A stretch of DNA of 28,667 nt, taken from Chara braunii. Lineage: Eukaryota > Streptophyta > Charophyceae > Charales > Characeae. This document shows positions 8,708 to 18,569 of the stretch, piece after piece. The stretch spans positions 178,274-206,940 of the forward strand of contig BFEA01000735.1 in assembly GCA_003427395.1 (NCBI GenBank). The letters are read 5' to 3'. A model generated the notes under the pieces. The model was not told the DNA's origin. It saw only the letters and a program-made list of their open reading frames with translations, and ran no database searches. The translations under genes and the position numbers were made by a program. How positions within the stretch are numbered: the first letter of the stretch is position 1; each line of letters starts with the position of its first letter.

Positions 8708-9356
8708 CCTTCGGCCCACAGATCTGAGATCTGGGCCAAAACCCCCTTTCAGGTCCCTCCGACATACTCTCAAATTTGCAGGGTATACTTGAAATCTGCC
8801 TTCCGCAGATATAGATTGAAGGTCAGTTTGAATTAATGAGATATTTCAGCAAATGCCAAATAACCACAGCGAGGAACGAGTCGGTAATTGTACTTAGCAA
8901 GGTGAGAAAACCATCCACTTCACACAGACCAGAGTAACTCTGCCAATATTCTTGGGACATTTTCGTGATCGTGCTGGAGCTCGTTCCGGTAGCTCTTATG
9001 CGGCCGTGGCGGCGTTCAAGTTGAAGACGGATCACCACTAAGGCTTTCCCTTGTGTGATTCCGTGCTAGGCTTGAACTGCAATACAAGAACCGTCAGTGC
9101 ACAAAGATCACAGCCGCGTCGCGAGCATAGAAGATGTGTGAACATTGATGAAAATGAAATCCCAATAGTCAAATCGCCAATTTTCAAGTCCCCTTGAGGT
9201 GTGGGAAAATGGATCTTGAATTAATGCTCTGCATGGAAACTTATACACGTTTGACCCCACTCATGTCGAAAAGTAGTACAAAGACTCTCTCGTTTCTCTT
9301 GAATCCAGCAGATATCTATCCCTCAGAGGAAAATAGAGATTGATATCAGTCCCCTC
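8708..9356. other. No recognisable gene
   Basis: An imperfect palindrome lies at about 8712-8736 (GGCCCACAGATCT...AGATCTGGGCC). Otherwise I see no coding similarity, repeat or RNA signal. Confidence 0.5.
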
Positions 9357-9618
9357 TTTTTTTTTTTTTTTTCTTTTTTTCACGGGAATGATTCTCCATC
9401 TATTGGTGGGGAGCGTCACCTGCTGGAAACCGGGTCCAGCGTCCCATAAATATATCTTTTGAAACCTTGAAAATGAACCATAAAAATAGATTGTTGTGTT
9501 GAAATTCGTGCCTCTTCACCCTAATCAGGGCGGCTGGAAAACATGTCATTCCAAGCACTAGATCAACCCTCTATGTATCAACACAATGAACAAAAGCAAG
9601 GTTACCAGAACTAACGGT

Positions 9619-11577
9619 TCATTCATATCCATACCAAGATCTGGGAACCAAACATAGATTTGATGGAGGAAAAGGATCAGGAAAGTCCATCGGAGGCCTT
9701 AATGGAATAGCAGGATCAACTTCCATCCAGTCATTGAAGATCAAGTAGTAGTTCCTCTGAAGCCCATCTTGATCATTTTCTTGTGCCCCCTCCCATTCCA
9801 CCCTCCCTAACCTCCCTCCCTTGTCCCCCCCAAGCCAGCTTTGATTAAATGATTTAATGTGTTGCAGAATTTCTTCTTTCTGTGTCAGATACTGTATTTT
9901 TTCTTTTAGTCCTTCCCATTTGGCAGTAATCTCCGTTTGAATACGTTGCTTAATAGTTTCAGTAAACTCTGACCCATCCAAGCGTGCACCTTCCATTTCA
10001 TAGGTACATCTTCGTGTCCATATTGCCCAAATAACTGCTTTCCTTCCAGTTGTGAACAAATTTAATGTAAAGTCATCAATCTGAACAGGATTCCAGGCTT
10101 CCAAGAGTAGTGCCTTCCAATCCCAGGGCCAGGGGAGGGCTGTTCCCAATTGATTCCAAATCCTGTCCCACCAACGCTATAACTAGACTGATCCTGGACA
10201 TTGGAGAAAGATGTGCTCTAATGTTTCTGGTATTGGTTTGGAAGGAAAGACTGATTTATATAACTTACACCATGGGTGTGCTATACCTCTTTATTCTAAT
10301 GAGGTTCTATCTATAATCCAATCATTTGTGGGGAGGCAGCGATGGGTAATCTGCCACTGCAGAGATACTACCTTGGCTGGACGAGGTTTAACAGAGAGAA
10401 ATCATTTAACTGATTGCAATTCTTCTTTACTTACATTTAGTTGTCTCATCCATCGATTTTCTATTCGGTCCTTTATGTTCACCTTAGGGCGAAGCATCTT
10501 GTAAGTACATTTGACTGATAATTTGTGAAGTGATCTAGAGAAGGAACGCCCCCTTCTACGTGAACTAGACCAGGTCCAGTTTACCAGGTCAAAATGCAGT
10601 TGAGAAATGAGTGTATCTGGTTTAAAGGCTAGCAATTTATCTTTGATCTTTAAAACCCTGATCCGAAAGAGTTGGTCCACCTTGAACCACTCAGTGTGCT
10701 CTTGTGCCATAAGCTTAAGGAAACCATCTGCTTCCAACTCAAGAATGAACATGAGGATATCCCTTTCCTTGACGACTTCAATTATATTCCCCACTACCCC
10801 CTCTTGTGCCTTGATGGTTACCTAATCATTTGGAAAGAACTTTGACCCTTTCTTAAGAATTTTAACCCATTCTAAAGGGATTATGTTAATTATCTGCTCT
10901 AGGGCTTCCTTTTGATGATGACAGTGTTTCAAGCACTCCTGGAGGACCAAAGAATCAACCAAGTCCCTGTTCTCACTATTCCAAATATCCCTGATACGAA
11001 TAATACCTTTCCTAATCCACCCTTTCCATGGCGATTCTGTGCAGTTAAGAGTAAGACCATGAGTGTCTTTGATAAATATGTCGTTAAATAATGGTTGTTG
11101 ACATACTTCATCCCATCTCGCAGGGTCTATCTTATCAAGAAGGGGTAGTTTCCTCCAGGTTTTCATTAAAGTGATCCAAAAGGGATCCCTCCAAAGATTT
11201 TTCCTGGCTGCTTGGCGATCTGAGAGGTCCCCCTGATGAGGTTGCACTAGAGAAGCTCTTGGAAGGGACCAAGATCGATTTTCTAGCCACATGAGGGGGT
11301 CTACTTCCTCCGAAGTGGGTGGTGCTAACCTCCTGATTTGCTCGCAAGCCAAAAGAGACCAAGGAGTCAGCGGATTAAATAAGAGACGTTTTAGCCATTG
11401 AATTGAAAGGGTCATAGCCTGGGTAGTTGGATCAATGATGCCAATACCGCCTTTGGATTTTGGTTGGATTACAGATAACCATGCCACCCCACTAATAACA
11501 TTTTCACATTCATGATTTCCTCGCCATAAGAAAGCCGCTAATTGACGTTGAAACGCTTTAATATTAGCTTTATCCAA
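9619..11577 (-). pseudogene. LINE ORF C-terminal part with zf-RVT (broken)
   Basis: This continues the RT ORF: IKAFQRQLAAFLWRG and KGGIGIIDP are the conserved post-RT blocks of plant LINEs. Then comes the zf-RVT region: LPTNDWIIDR, HPWCKLY, EHIFLQC. The second zinc-ligand Cys is Tyr (CKLY; the relative at 1874-2975 has CKLC). One frame runs the whole length with nonsense only: TAG 10822, TGA 10402, TAA 10291 (the relative has Gln), TAG 10183 and TAG 10177 (the relative has Trp at both). The C-terminus (WAIWTRRCTYEMEGARLDG, NYYLIFNDW) closely matches the plus-strand copy. Confidence 0.85.
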
Positions 11578-11580
11578 GGC

Positions 11581-12950
11581 TCATACCGCAGATTTGTACC
11601 AGATAGAAGCTAAAACCACATTATTAATTCCTAGTGTTCTACCCAATGACGAAGTGTGTTTGTCTTTCCACAATTCTAATTTGACTGAGCTTTTTGCATA
11701 ATCCCAGCATTGTTGGATATAGGTTTGCCTAGTGCTGAGATGAAAATCCCCAAAATTCTGATTGACATCTCAGGTGGGAGCCATTTAATTTGAGGTTGTT
11801 CTGGGGGTCTTACTCCTTGATAACGAATCCACCATCCCAGTGTTTTATTTCCCCAGTTTACCTTCATATCTGAAAGTTTACAAAACACATCCATGATTTG
11901 TTTAATTGCCTCTAGATTTTCCAGTGAGGCGTCAACCATCAGACAAAGGTCATCTGCGAACAGAGAACAAACTGGGATGACATCCTCTGGAATAGAAGAG
12001 ACTTGGATACGTTTGATGTCTTTATGTTGTCGAAAATTAGCTGCCAGGGCTTCCATAATGATCACAAACAGTAGCAGCGCAATCGGGTCACCCTGTCTCA
12101 CCGATCTCTGAAGCAAAATAGGAGGTGCCACATTTCCATTAATCATTACTCTTGTTGTTGCATTCTCATGCAAGATTTTAACCCAGCTTCTAAAGTTTGG
12201 ACCAAAATTCAATTTCTCTAGGCATTTATCAAGGAAGAACCAATCAAAGTGATCATAAAACTTTTCAAAGTTAATAAATATGAATGATGCAGCATTACGT
12301 TTGGATTGTCAAGAGAGCTTAACTAATTCATTAATAAGGAGAACATTGTCTTCGATATTTTTTTCTTGAATAAACCCAGTTTGGGAGGGATGAATTATGT
12401 CAGCTATTAATTTATTCAAACGGTTGGTTAAAACCTTCGAAATGAGTTTATATACTACAAAAAGGAGCGTTATAGACCGATAATTGCGAATGTTACATTT
12501 ATCACCTTTTTTATATAATAATGTCAAGACTCCCTGCCCCACGATTTCGCCCATCTGTCCAGACGCCCATACTGTGTGATAGAATTTCATTAAATCCTGT
12601 GAGATAAAATCCCACATAGATTCCCATAATTCCTTAGGCAATCCATCAATACCTGGAGTCTTTTTTTCTTCCATGAGCATAAACGCAATCCACACCTCTT
12701 CCTTTGTTAAGGACTTTTCTAGTTTTTTTTTTTGAAATTCTGAAAGGGTTTTAGTCATCGGCTTCAAAAAATCATCGATTTCCTTATTCCGTTGATCTGA
12801 AGGGATATCCCATTTTATCATTAAAAAAAAAAAAAAAAAATCCCTGGCAATTTTAGTACACTTAGTCGTGGAGGTGGTCAATGTATCAATTAGATGTTGG
12901 GGGTGAGCAAGAGCCTCAATGACTGTCCTTCCTGTACGGGCTCTAGCCAT
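11581..12950 (-). pseudogene. LINE reverse transcriptase (broken)
   Basis: Non-LTR RT copies the element's RNA at a nicked target. Visible blocks are KTPGIDGLPKELWE (the usual PG-DG block), IRNYRSITLL, TGFIQEKNI, motif A region INFEKFYDHFDW, motif B region RQGDPIALLLF and motif C FADDLCLM. The motif A Asp usually seen in an 'xDFEKAFD' pattern is Asn here (INFEK), so activity would be lost even without the breaks. Breaks: TGA at 12309-12311, a frameshift near 11690, and TGA at 11581-11583. Between the last two, another frame reads LGRTLGINNVVLASIWY, the usual segment after the thumb. An A-run on the plus strand at 12823-12840 adds a Phe run near the N-terminus. Confidence 0.85.
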
Positions 12951-13241
12951 TGAGAAGAATCAGGTTTTCCCCTCCTAGTATTCCCATATCTCCACTCTCT
13001 GTGGGTCACTCTTCCGTTCTCTCTCCCTTTCTCATCCTCCAACTCTCTCACTCTCTCTTCTCGGCCACTCTCATCTTCTCACAAGTGCACACTCATGCGC
13101 CTACCGCTGTCTTTCTTAACATGTTCTAATTATAAATGAACTGGTCCATTAATTGAACTAGGTACATACAATTTCATAATAGAATACCTGCGCTGACTCT
13201 TCTCACTTAGCACTCGTCCGCTTATTTGCCCGCGGTCCTCA

Positions 13242-13245
<4 letters not shown>
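12951..13245. other. CT-rich spacer, no gene
   Basis: About 13005-13080 is rich in CTCTC/CTTTCTC motifs. Nothing else recognised. Confidence 0.5.

Positions 13246-13334
<89 letters not shown>
13246..13334 (+). repeat. (TG)n microsatellite
   Basis: An uninterrupted TG dinucleotide run of about 89 bases; CA on the other strand. Confidence 0.98.
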
Positions 13335-13335
<1 letters not shown>

Positions 13336-13665
13336 AAGCTCAGTCCCTCGTCACATGAGAAGGTAAAAATATGAATCTTCATCAACATCATGCGCATATA
13401 CATTGTGACGGACCTGCCGGGATGGCGGTCTGTCAGAATCAAGACGAAGGGATGAGGATGGTGGAGATGGAGATGGAGCTGGAAGGGACAGCGCAACTCC
13501 AACGCAGACTCAACACGCACGTAGTCCAAAGTGCGCAAATGAAGAATGATCGGAAATACAGACTGCAGCTGGGGTATACCCTCTGCGGAATGACTGGACT
13601 AGACTGGACTGACCTGGTACTGACAGTGGTACCGGTCAAGACTGGACTGAACTAAAAACAACATA

Positions 13666-13701
13666 GCCTGTGGGATCAGGCCACGGCCTGGTCCCACGGG
13701 C
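13666..13701 (+). other. Hairpin in tandem unit 1
   Basis: About 16 continuous pairs: 13666-13681 with 13686-13701, including T-G wobbles at 13669/13698 and 13676/13691. The equivalent hairpin in unit 2 keeps pairing through changes on both arms. Confidence 0.7.
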
Positions 13702-14079
13702 CGAACAGGCAACTAGCCTTATAGGCCCTGGCTGTAGGCTAGGGCAAATAGAGGCCCCCTGCACGATCCTCAGACCTGTAATGGATCGCAAAAACCCGAA
13801 ACACGCTATCCGCAAAAGCAGCGGAATTGTGGCGGACCCACCAGGTGTGGTGCTCCGCCTAGGATAGAGATGAGGATGGAGGATGAGAGTGGAGCAAGAT
13901 GGCATAACATAGCTCCCATGCGAGACTCCAACCCACGTACTCCAAACTGTGCGAATGTAGAATGGCCCAAAATACAGACTTCCGTTGGGGTATACCCTAG
14001 CGGACTGACTGGCTGGACTGGACTGGCTGGTACCGACAGAGGTACCGGCTTGGATTGGATCACCCCGAACATAACACAG

Positions 14080-14116
14080 GCTTGTGAGAACAGGCCAAGG
14101 GGCTGGTCTCACAAGC
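14080..14116 (+). other. Hairpin in tandem unit 2
   Basis: GCTTGTGAGA (14080-14089) pairs with TCTCACAAGC (14107-14116). An inner helix CAG..CC/GG.CTG continues after one A/G mismatch and one bulge. Confidence 0.7.
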
Positions 14117-14329
14117 CAACCAGAGGTCCGCTACAAGATTCCCGGCCTGTGATGGATCACCTAGATACAAGCACGCATTCGCCAAGAAGCGAAACTCTAC
14201 CAAAGAAAAAAAAAACCCGAGTAGTCTAGGATGCGGAGCAAGCTCCGTGCTGAGTCCATGCGATGCAACCTAGGATTGAAAGTGTCACAAAAAACAGCAA
14301 TGTCACAACTAACAGCCGAAGTGAAAGCA

Positions 14330-14507
14330 AAGGCAACTAACTAGTGTACATGTCTTAGGAAAGCAGAAAGTAATGAAATCCTATAATGTTGGAGGCAGTA
14401 GCCTCTGTCTGGAAACAACTGACTGGTGTATAAGTCCTAAGAACAGCAAAAGCAAAACCAACTAAATGATCCTAGAAATGTTAGAGGTAGTAGCCTCAAT
14501 CTGAGAG
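14330..14507. repeat. Diverged tandem pair, about 90 bp
   Basis: Units from about 14337 and 14414 share AACTRACTRGTGTA, GTCYTARGAA and GGNAGTAGCCTC. They lie downstream (minus strand) of the chromovirus pol. Direct repeats of this size are common in retrotransposon U3/LTR sequence, so this may be part of a 3' LTR. Confidence 0.6.
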
Positions 14508-15209
14508 CAACAAAGCAACAATAAGACAACCATATGTCACAGGAGAAGTGTGTCGCAAACCACAGGGCGATAAACTCCTAAGGGCATCCACATATAATGA
14601 TAGGGAGACACATGTCATCAAGCTTAATGAGGGTAGGGAACAGGGAGCGAACAGAACCAATGACCCTAACAGATAGACCATCAGGGCGTGAAATGCTTGA
14701 CTAAAGGGGTGACCGCTATGGAGGGTCGACCATGCAGGGGAATAAGGGAGCCAGGTATACTGGGCGCACCTAGATGAAGCATGCAAGGCTGCCTAACTAG
14801 GGCATGCGGGCCGACAAAGGGTAGAAAAAGTAATGGGTAAGAAAATCATGCAAATGACTCCTAAAGTGAGGGAAGAAAAAGCTAGATCCGTAAGCTGGGA
14901 AGCCAGGGCAACATTACGGTCCCGATGCCTATGCGTATACCAAGGGAGAGTCCAACTAAAAGGAATCCAGCGAAGGGAGACCATCATGTGACACAACCAG
15001 GGTACTGTACAGCGTAAGGTGGCAAAAGAGTGACGACGTCTGAAGTAGGCAGAGCTGATCGTGACGAAGGCTGTGAAGCTGTCGATGACGTCCATGATGA
15101 GAAGTCCGGAATGCCGTTAAGGAAAGGCCGCAAAATCGACGAGCTGAAGTGGCAAAACTGAAGTGGATGAAGTAACGAGAAGGCAACGACGTGAGAAGAT
15201 AAGTCAGAG
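14508..15209 (-). other. 3' flank of the chromovirus, LTR not resolved
   Basis: A 3' LTR is expected here. I found no clear polypurine tract, and no second copy of this sequence upstream of gag (22342-23360), so I cannot define LTR ends. Only unrelated short ORFs are present. Confidence 0.35.
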
Positions 15210-17399
15210 TCAATTGTCGTATCGAGCAGGACGACGACAAGTGCGTTGTGGACGATTAGAAGCATCCAGCTGCTGCTGAAGGTTTGCCTCACACGGAGCA
15301 GGCTTGACTTCAGCGGTCTCCTAAGCCGAGGGAGAAGGAAGAGGGTCAGTGAGATGAGGAGGATCAGTCAACCCAGCACGACGAGCACGGTCATAGGTAC
15401 GCACCAACATGTGAGCGTACTGCAAATGCTCGAGGGACTCTAAAGTAACCTCCTTATCAGGTAACCCTTTAAACGTACGAGATACTTGACGTGAGGAGGG
15501 TTGTTGTCGGTGACTCGGTGACTAATGATGTCTGAAACGAGAAACTAACGAGCCTGACGTAGGTAGTCGGGCAACTTCACACGGAAGCTGACCGGGCTAG
15601 AAGCCGTATCAGAACCGACGGCCTGGAGAATGCAGCATGGGCTAATGAAGCGACGCAGGAACTTGCAAAGCGTATCCACTTCGAGCTGTAAGTGGTGGGC
15701 ATCGATAAGCACATCATCATTGACTTTGAATGAATGATTCATCCTCGATCGGTTCACACGTGCGGTTATGCGAGTTTGGGAAGCGACTAGGTGCTCATGT
15801 GCGGTCTTCATGATCGACGTCATGTGTACAACCCAATCATCCAGCGCGGGACAACTCTTGTCGGGATGCATCTGTGACGGTCGAAGGAAATCCACGGGAA
15901 CATGAGGGTGATAGCCGAGGTCGCAATAGTAAGGCGATATCTCTGTGGCTAGCGAGATGGCGTGGTTGTAGGCTATCTCTACGTGGGCAAGATGGAGATT
16001 CCATAGCTGGTCGTCACAAATAATCTTTAAGAGAATATCTTCGAGAGTCCTATTCGTGACCTCGGTCTGACCATCAGTCTGGGGATGGTAAGACGAGGAG
16101 ACCCGGAGCTGGGTGCCGTACACCTTGTGGAGTCGTCGCCAGAATCGACTAGTAAAGTGCGGGTCACAATCAGATATGATGCTCATAGGTAAGCCGTGGT
16201 CACGCACGACTCGTTCAAACACGATGTCGGCGACCTCAAGTGCACTGATGGCATAGTGGCACGGAACAAAGCGTGCGCGCTTCGTGAAGCGATCGACGAC
16301 GACAAGGATAACATCATGACTTGGGGGGATCGGAGGTTAGAGCAAACCATAAGGCAGGTGGTTCGCACTGTTCACCTCTTGACAGGTGAGACACTCTGCG
16401 ATGTAGTCCTTCACAAAGTCCTTGCGCCTTGGCCAGACGTACAGGCGGCTCACACGAGTCAACGTCTTGTGGAAGCCCATATGACCGGCGGCTGCCTGGT
16501 CATGAAACTTTGTTACTGCCTGGATACGTAGCTATCCGGTGGAGGGAACGAAAATATGGGGATCTCTGGTGCCCTGTGAACCATGCCAGTACACAAGACT
16601 GTTATCCCCGAGAGAGTAGTTCGGGACGGGCTTGCCACTCTGAAGGGTCGCATAGATGTCGCAATAGTCGGGGCAGTGGCGGTACTGAGTGCGAAACTCG
16701 TCGGTCGCCGAGTGATGGACGGTGGTGACCGAGATGGCAGCGAGCTGGATCCGCTCCTGATTATGTCAGACCGCCGGGATAAGGCATCTGCTACCCGATT
16801 GGTCTCATCCTTGATGTGCTCAGTGGTGAAACTAAACTCGGATAGGGCGCGCCACCAGCGAGTCTATCGAGGAGTGAGCTTCGGCTTGTCAGAAAAACTT
16901 GGACAATAGAGATGTCCATGCGCACCATGAATGGTGCCACGTGCAGGTAGTGACGCCAATGCCAAGTGACATAAATTATTGCGATAACCTCACGTTCATC
17001 AACAGTGTAGTTAATTTCGACGGGCAGGAGCAGATGGGAGTAGAAGGCTATCGGAAAATCACCCGAGCGAGACTCGACAATGCCGTCCTCGACGTTGGTA
17101 GGACAGTAGTCAAGAGAAGGCTCGTCAGTAGCTGGACGTGTAGGCGTCGGGCGGGAAGCAGTGGTGGGGGTAGGGGGTGGGAAGCGAGGGATGTGAGGAT
17201 GAGAGGAATCAGGAGAGGAGGGGAAAATTTGAGAAAGCACTGCTCCTACAACAAAGTCTGACGCATCAGGGGTAAGGATAAAAGGGCAATCAAAATCGGG
17301 TAGGTGGAGAACCGGTGCACATGTCACCGCCTTCTTGAGGGCGCGGAAGGCGTCCTCATGGAGGGATGTCCAAGACCATGGCGAGTGTGCAACTGGTTG
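15210..17399 (-). pseudogene. pol: Chromovirus RNase H, integrase and chromodomain
   Basis: RNase H: LHEDAFRALKKAVTCAPVL, LTPDASDFVVGAVLSQ, INYTVDEREVIAIIYV, then after a frameshift near 16885 RWWRALSEFSFTTEHIKDE and VADALSRR. Integrase: an HHCC zinc region (GHMGFHKTL ... CLTCQ), then VILVVVDRFTKRARF, VVRDHGLPMSIISDCDPHF (second Asp) and YHPQTDGQTEVTNRTLED (Glu). Between GLL (TAA 16337) and HDVILVV, about 20-25 residues usual in this family are missing, including the segment with the first catalytic Asp. The C-terminus has a chromodomain: VSDIISHRVTD, VKYLVRLKGY, then after a frameshift DKEVTLESLEHLQYAHML. Chromodomains guide integration to marked chromatin. The frame ends TCRRPARYDN at 15210, read through TAG 15321. 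Other stops: 16864, 16337, 15545. Confidence 0.9.
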
Positions 17400-17681
17400 A
17401 ACACGCCGAACGCGCATTCTCGTTCAAAAGCGCGTATTTATACCCTGCGGGGCCGCGTTCAATCGCGTTCAAACGCTCTGTGAGCCACGTGGTGCGTAAA
17501 AATTGAACGCGACCCCGCGCCCCGCGCGCACGTCTCGCGGACTACGGGGTGGTGGCCCTCGTTCAACGAACCTCGAGAGTGAGAAAAAAAGCCTCCCCGG
17601 AGGCCCATCCCCCCCAACCGCGTCACCCCCCGCCATTGCCCCCGATCGCCCATACCCAACCGTACGTCAACGCGACCCGAT

Positions 17682-17992
17682 NNNNNNNNNNNNNNNNNNN
17701 NNNNNNNNNNNNNNNNNNNNNNNNNNNNNNNNNNNNNNNNNNNNNNNNNNNNNNNNNNNNNNNNNNNNNNNNNNNNNNNNNNNNNNNNNNNNNNNNNNNN
17801 NNNNNNNNNNNNNNNNNNNNNNNNNNNNNNNNNNNNNNNNNNNNNNNNNNNNNNNNNNNNNNNNNNNNNNNNNNNNNNNNNNNNNNNNNNNNNNNNNNNN
17901 NNNNNNNNNNNNNNNNNNNNNNNNNNNNNNNNNNNNNNNNNNNNNNNNNNNNNNNNNNNNNNNNNNNNNNNNNNNNNNNNNNNNNNNNNNNN
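17682..17992. other. Assembly gap (311 N)
   Basis: Unknown sequence ending directly in a CA-rich microsatellite, the likely cause of the gap. Its true length may differ. Confidence 1.
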
Positions 17993-18026
17993 ACACACAA
18001 ATTCACACACACACACGCACACTGGC
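17993..18026 (+). repeat. CA-rich gap edge, repeated at 24264
   Basis: These 34 bases, containing CACACACGCACACTGGC, are identical to 24264-24297 inside the chimeric block. Confidence 0.95.
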
Positions 18027-18108
18027 ACATTTGTTTTTCTTAATCCTAAATTTGTGTTTTTTTTTTTTTCTCACTCTCGCGCGCGCGCCACCAGAATGCC
18101 ACGTCACC

Positions 18109-18109
<1 letters not shown>

Positions 18110-18165
<56 letters not shown>
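18110..18165 (+). repeat. (CT)n microsatellite
   Basis: An almost pure CT run inside the inserted element. Confidence 0.95.
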
Positions 18166-18168
<3 letters not shown>

Positions 18169-18569
18169 CTCTCTGCGCATGCAGCACGCATGCCAACAGA
18201 GGTCGGCAGCGCCCGAACGCGCAGTGCACTAGTGAGGCCCGTTCGAACGCTGCGGCTGCTTATATAGCCTTACAACGCGCCTCACAGGAAAATGTTTTTT
18301 TTTTTTTTTTTTTTTTTTACCTTGTCGCCGTTCCGCCTACGAGCTTGTTACCGTTGTTTTTTTTTTTTTTTTTTTTAGCCCGTTTCGCCTGGTCCTTCAC
18401 CCACGGGCTCCCAAACACCGTCGCCGCTCTCGGTAGGCCCCGCCACCCCGGACAACCCCCTGCGCAAACGCGTCAATCATATTTACCGGCGTTCACTGAA
18501 CGCTCGTTCAGTGCGTTCAAAACCCGAACGCAGAACGCGCGTTCAATGAACGCAAGGTTACACAACATG

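Larger units (their letters stand above)
9357..12950 (-). mobile_element. Degenerate LINE with 3' stem-loop tail
   Basis: Minus-strand order is RT (12950 to about 11676), RT downstream region (11577 to 10822), linker (10794 to 10402), zf-RVT and C-terminus (about 10400 to 9619), 3' UTR (9618 to about 9381) and A-rich tail (T run 9357-9380). The 3' UTR contains stem-loop 1 (9422-9440) of the dispersed tail family, which links those copies to LINEs. No endonuclease region is recognisable upstream of RT, so the copy is probably 5' truncated near 12950. I found no convincing TSD. Confidence 0.85.
13448..14240. repeat. Two diverged tandem units, about 420 bp, with conserved hairpins
   Basis: Unit 1 (about 13448-13868) and unit 2 (about 13869-14240) share, in order, a GATGAGGATGG start, ACTCCAAC, TACAGACT..GGGGTATACCCT, a GACTGG/GGACTG-rich stretch, a GGTAC..GGTACC hairpin, a long hairpin (13666-13701; 14080-14116), CCTGTRATGGATC and a CTAGGAT end. 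Unit 1 has an extra block (about 13707-13745) that forms its own hairpin. No ORF is shared by the units. They may belong to an unrecognised element. Confidence 0.75.
17400..18560. mobile_element. TIR element inserted in chromovirus pol
   Basis: It lies between the RT connection domain and RNase H, where the chromovirus reading stops and resumes. GAACGCGCATTCT (17408-17420) pairs with AGAACGCGCGTTC (18532-18544). Many CGTTCAA/TTGAACG motifs cluster at both ends, like subterminal transposase-binding repeats of DNA transposons. The interior has a 311-N gap, CA, CT and poly-T tracts (24 T at 18295-18318, 20 T at 18357-18376), and no ORF I recognise. Possible TSDs (GTGTAACC against GTTCAACC) match poorly. 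Superfamily unassigned. Confidence 0.6.

Noticed and set aside
13246-13334. CRISPR-like or structured repeat
   Set aside because: It is a plain TG microsatellite; no spacer-repeat structure exists anywhere in the window.
13987-14180. Possible tRNA or snoRNA genes among the hairpins of the tandem units
   Set aside because: No cloverleaf, B box or C/D and H/ACA box arrangement could be seen.
14240-15209. 3' LTR of the chromovirus
   Set aside because: Position fits, but no matching copy upstream of gag, no polypurine tract and no TG...CA ends could be fixed, so I did not annotate an LTR.
16583-17261. Plus-strand ORFs opposite RNase H and integrase
   Set aside because: Antisense shadows of the chromovirus pol.
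17503-18267. 254-aa ORF across the N gap
   Set aside because: Built from unknown bases and microsatellites.
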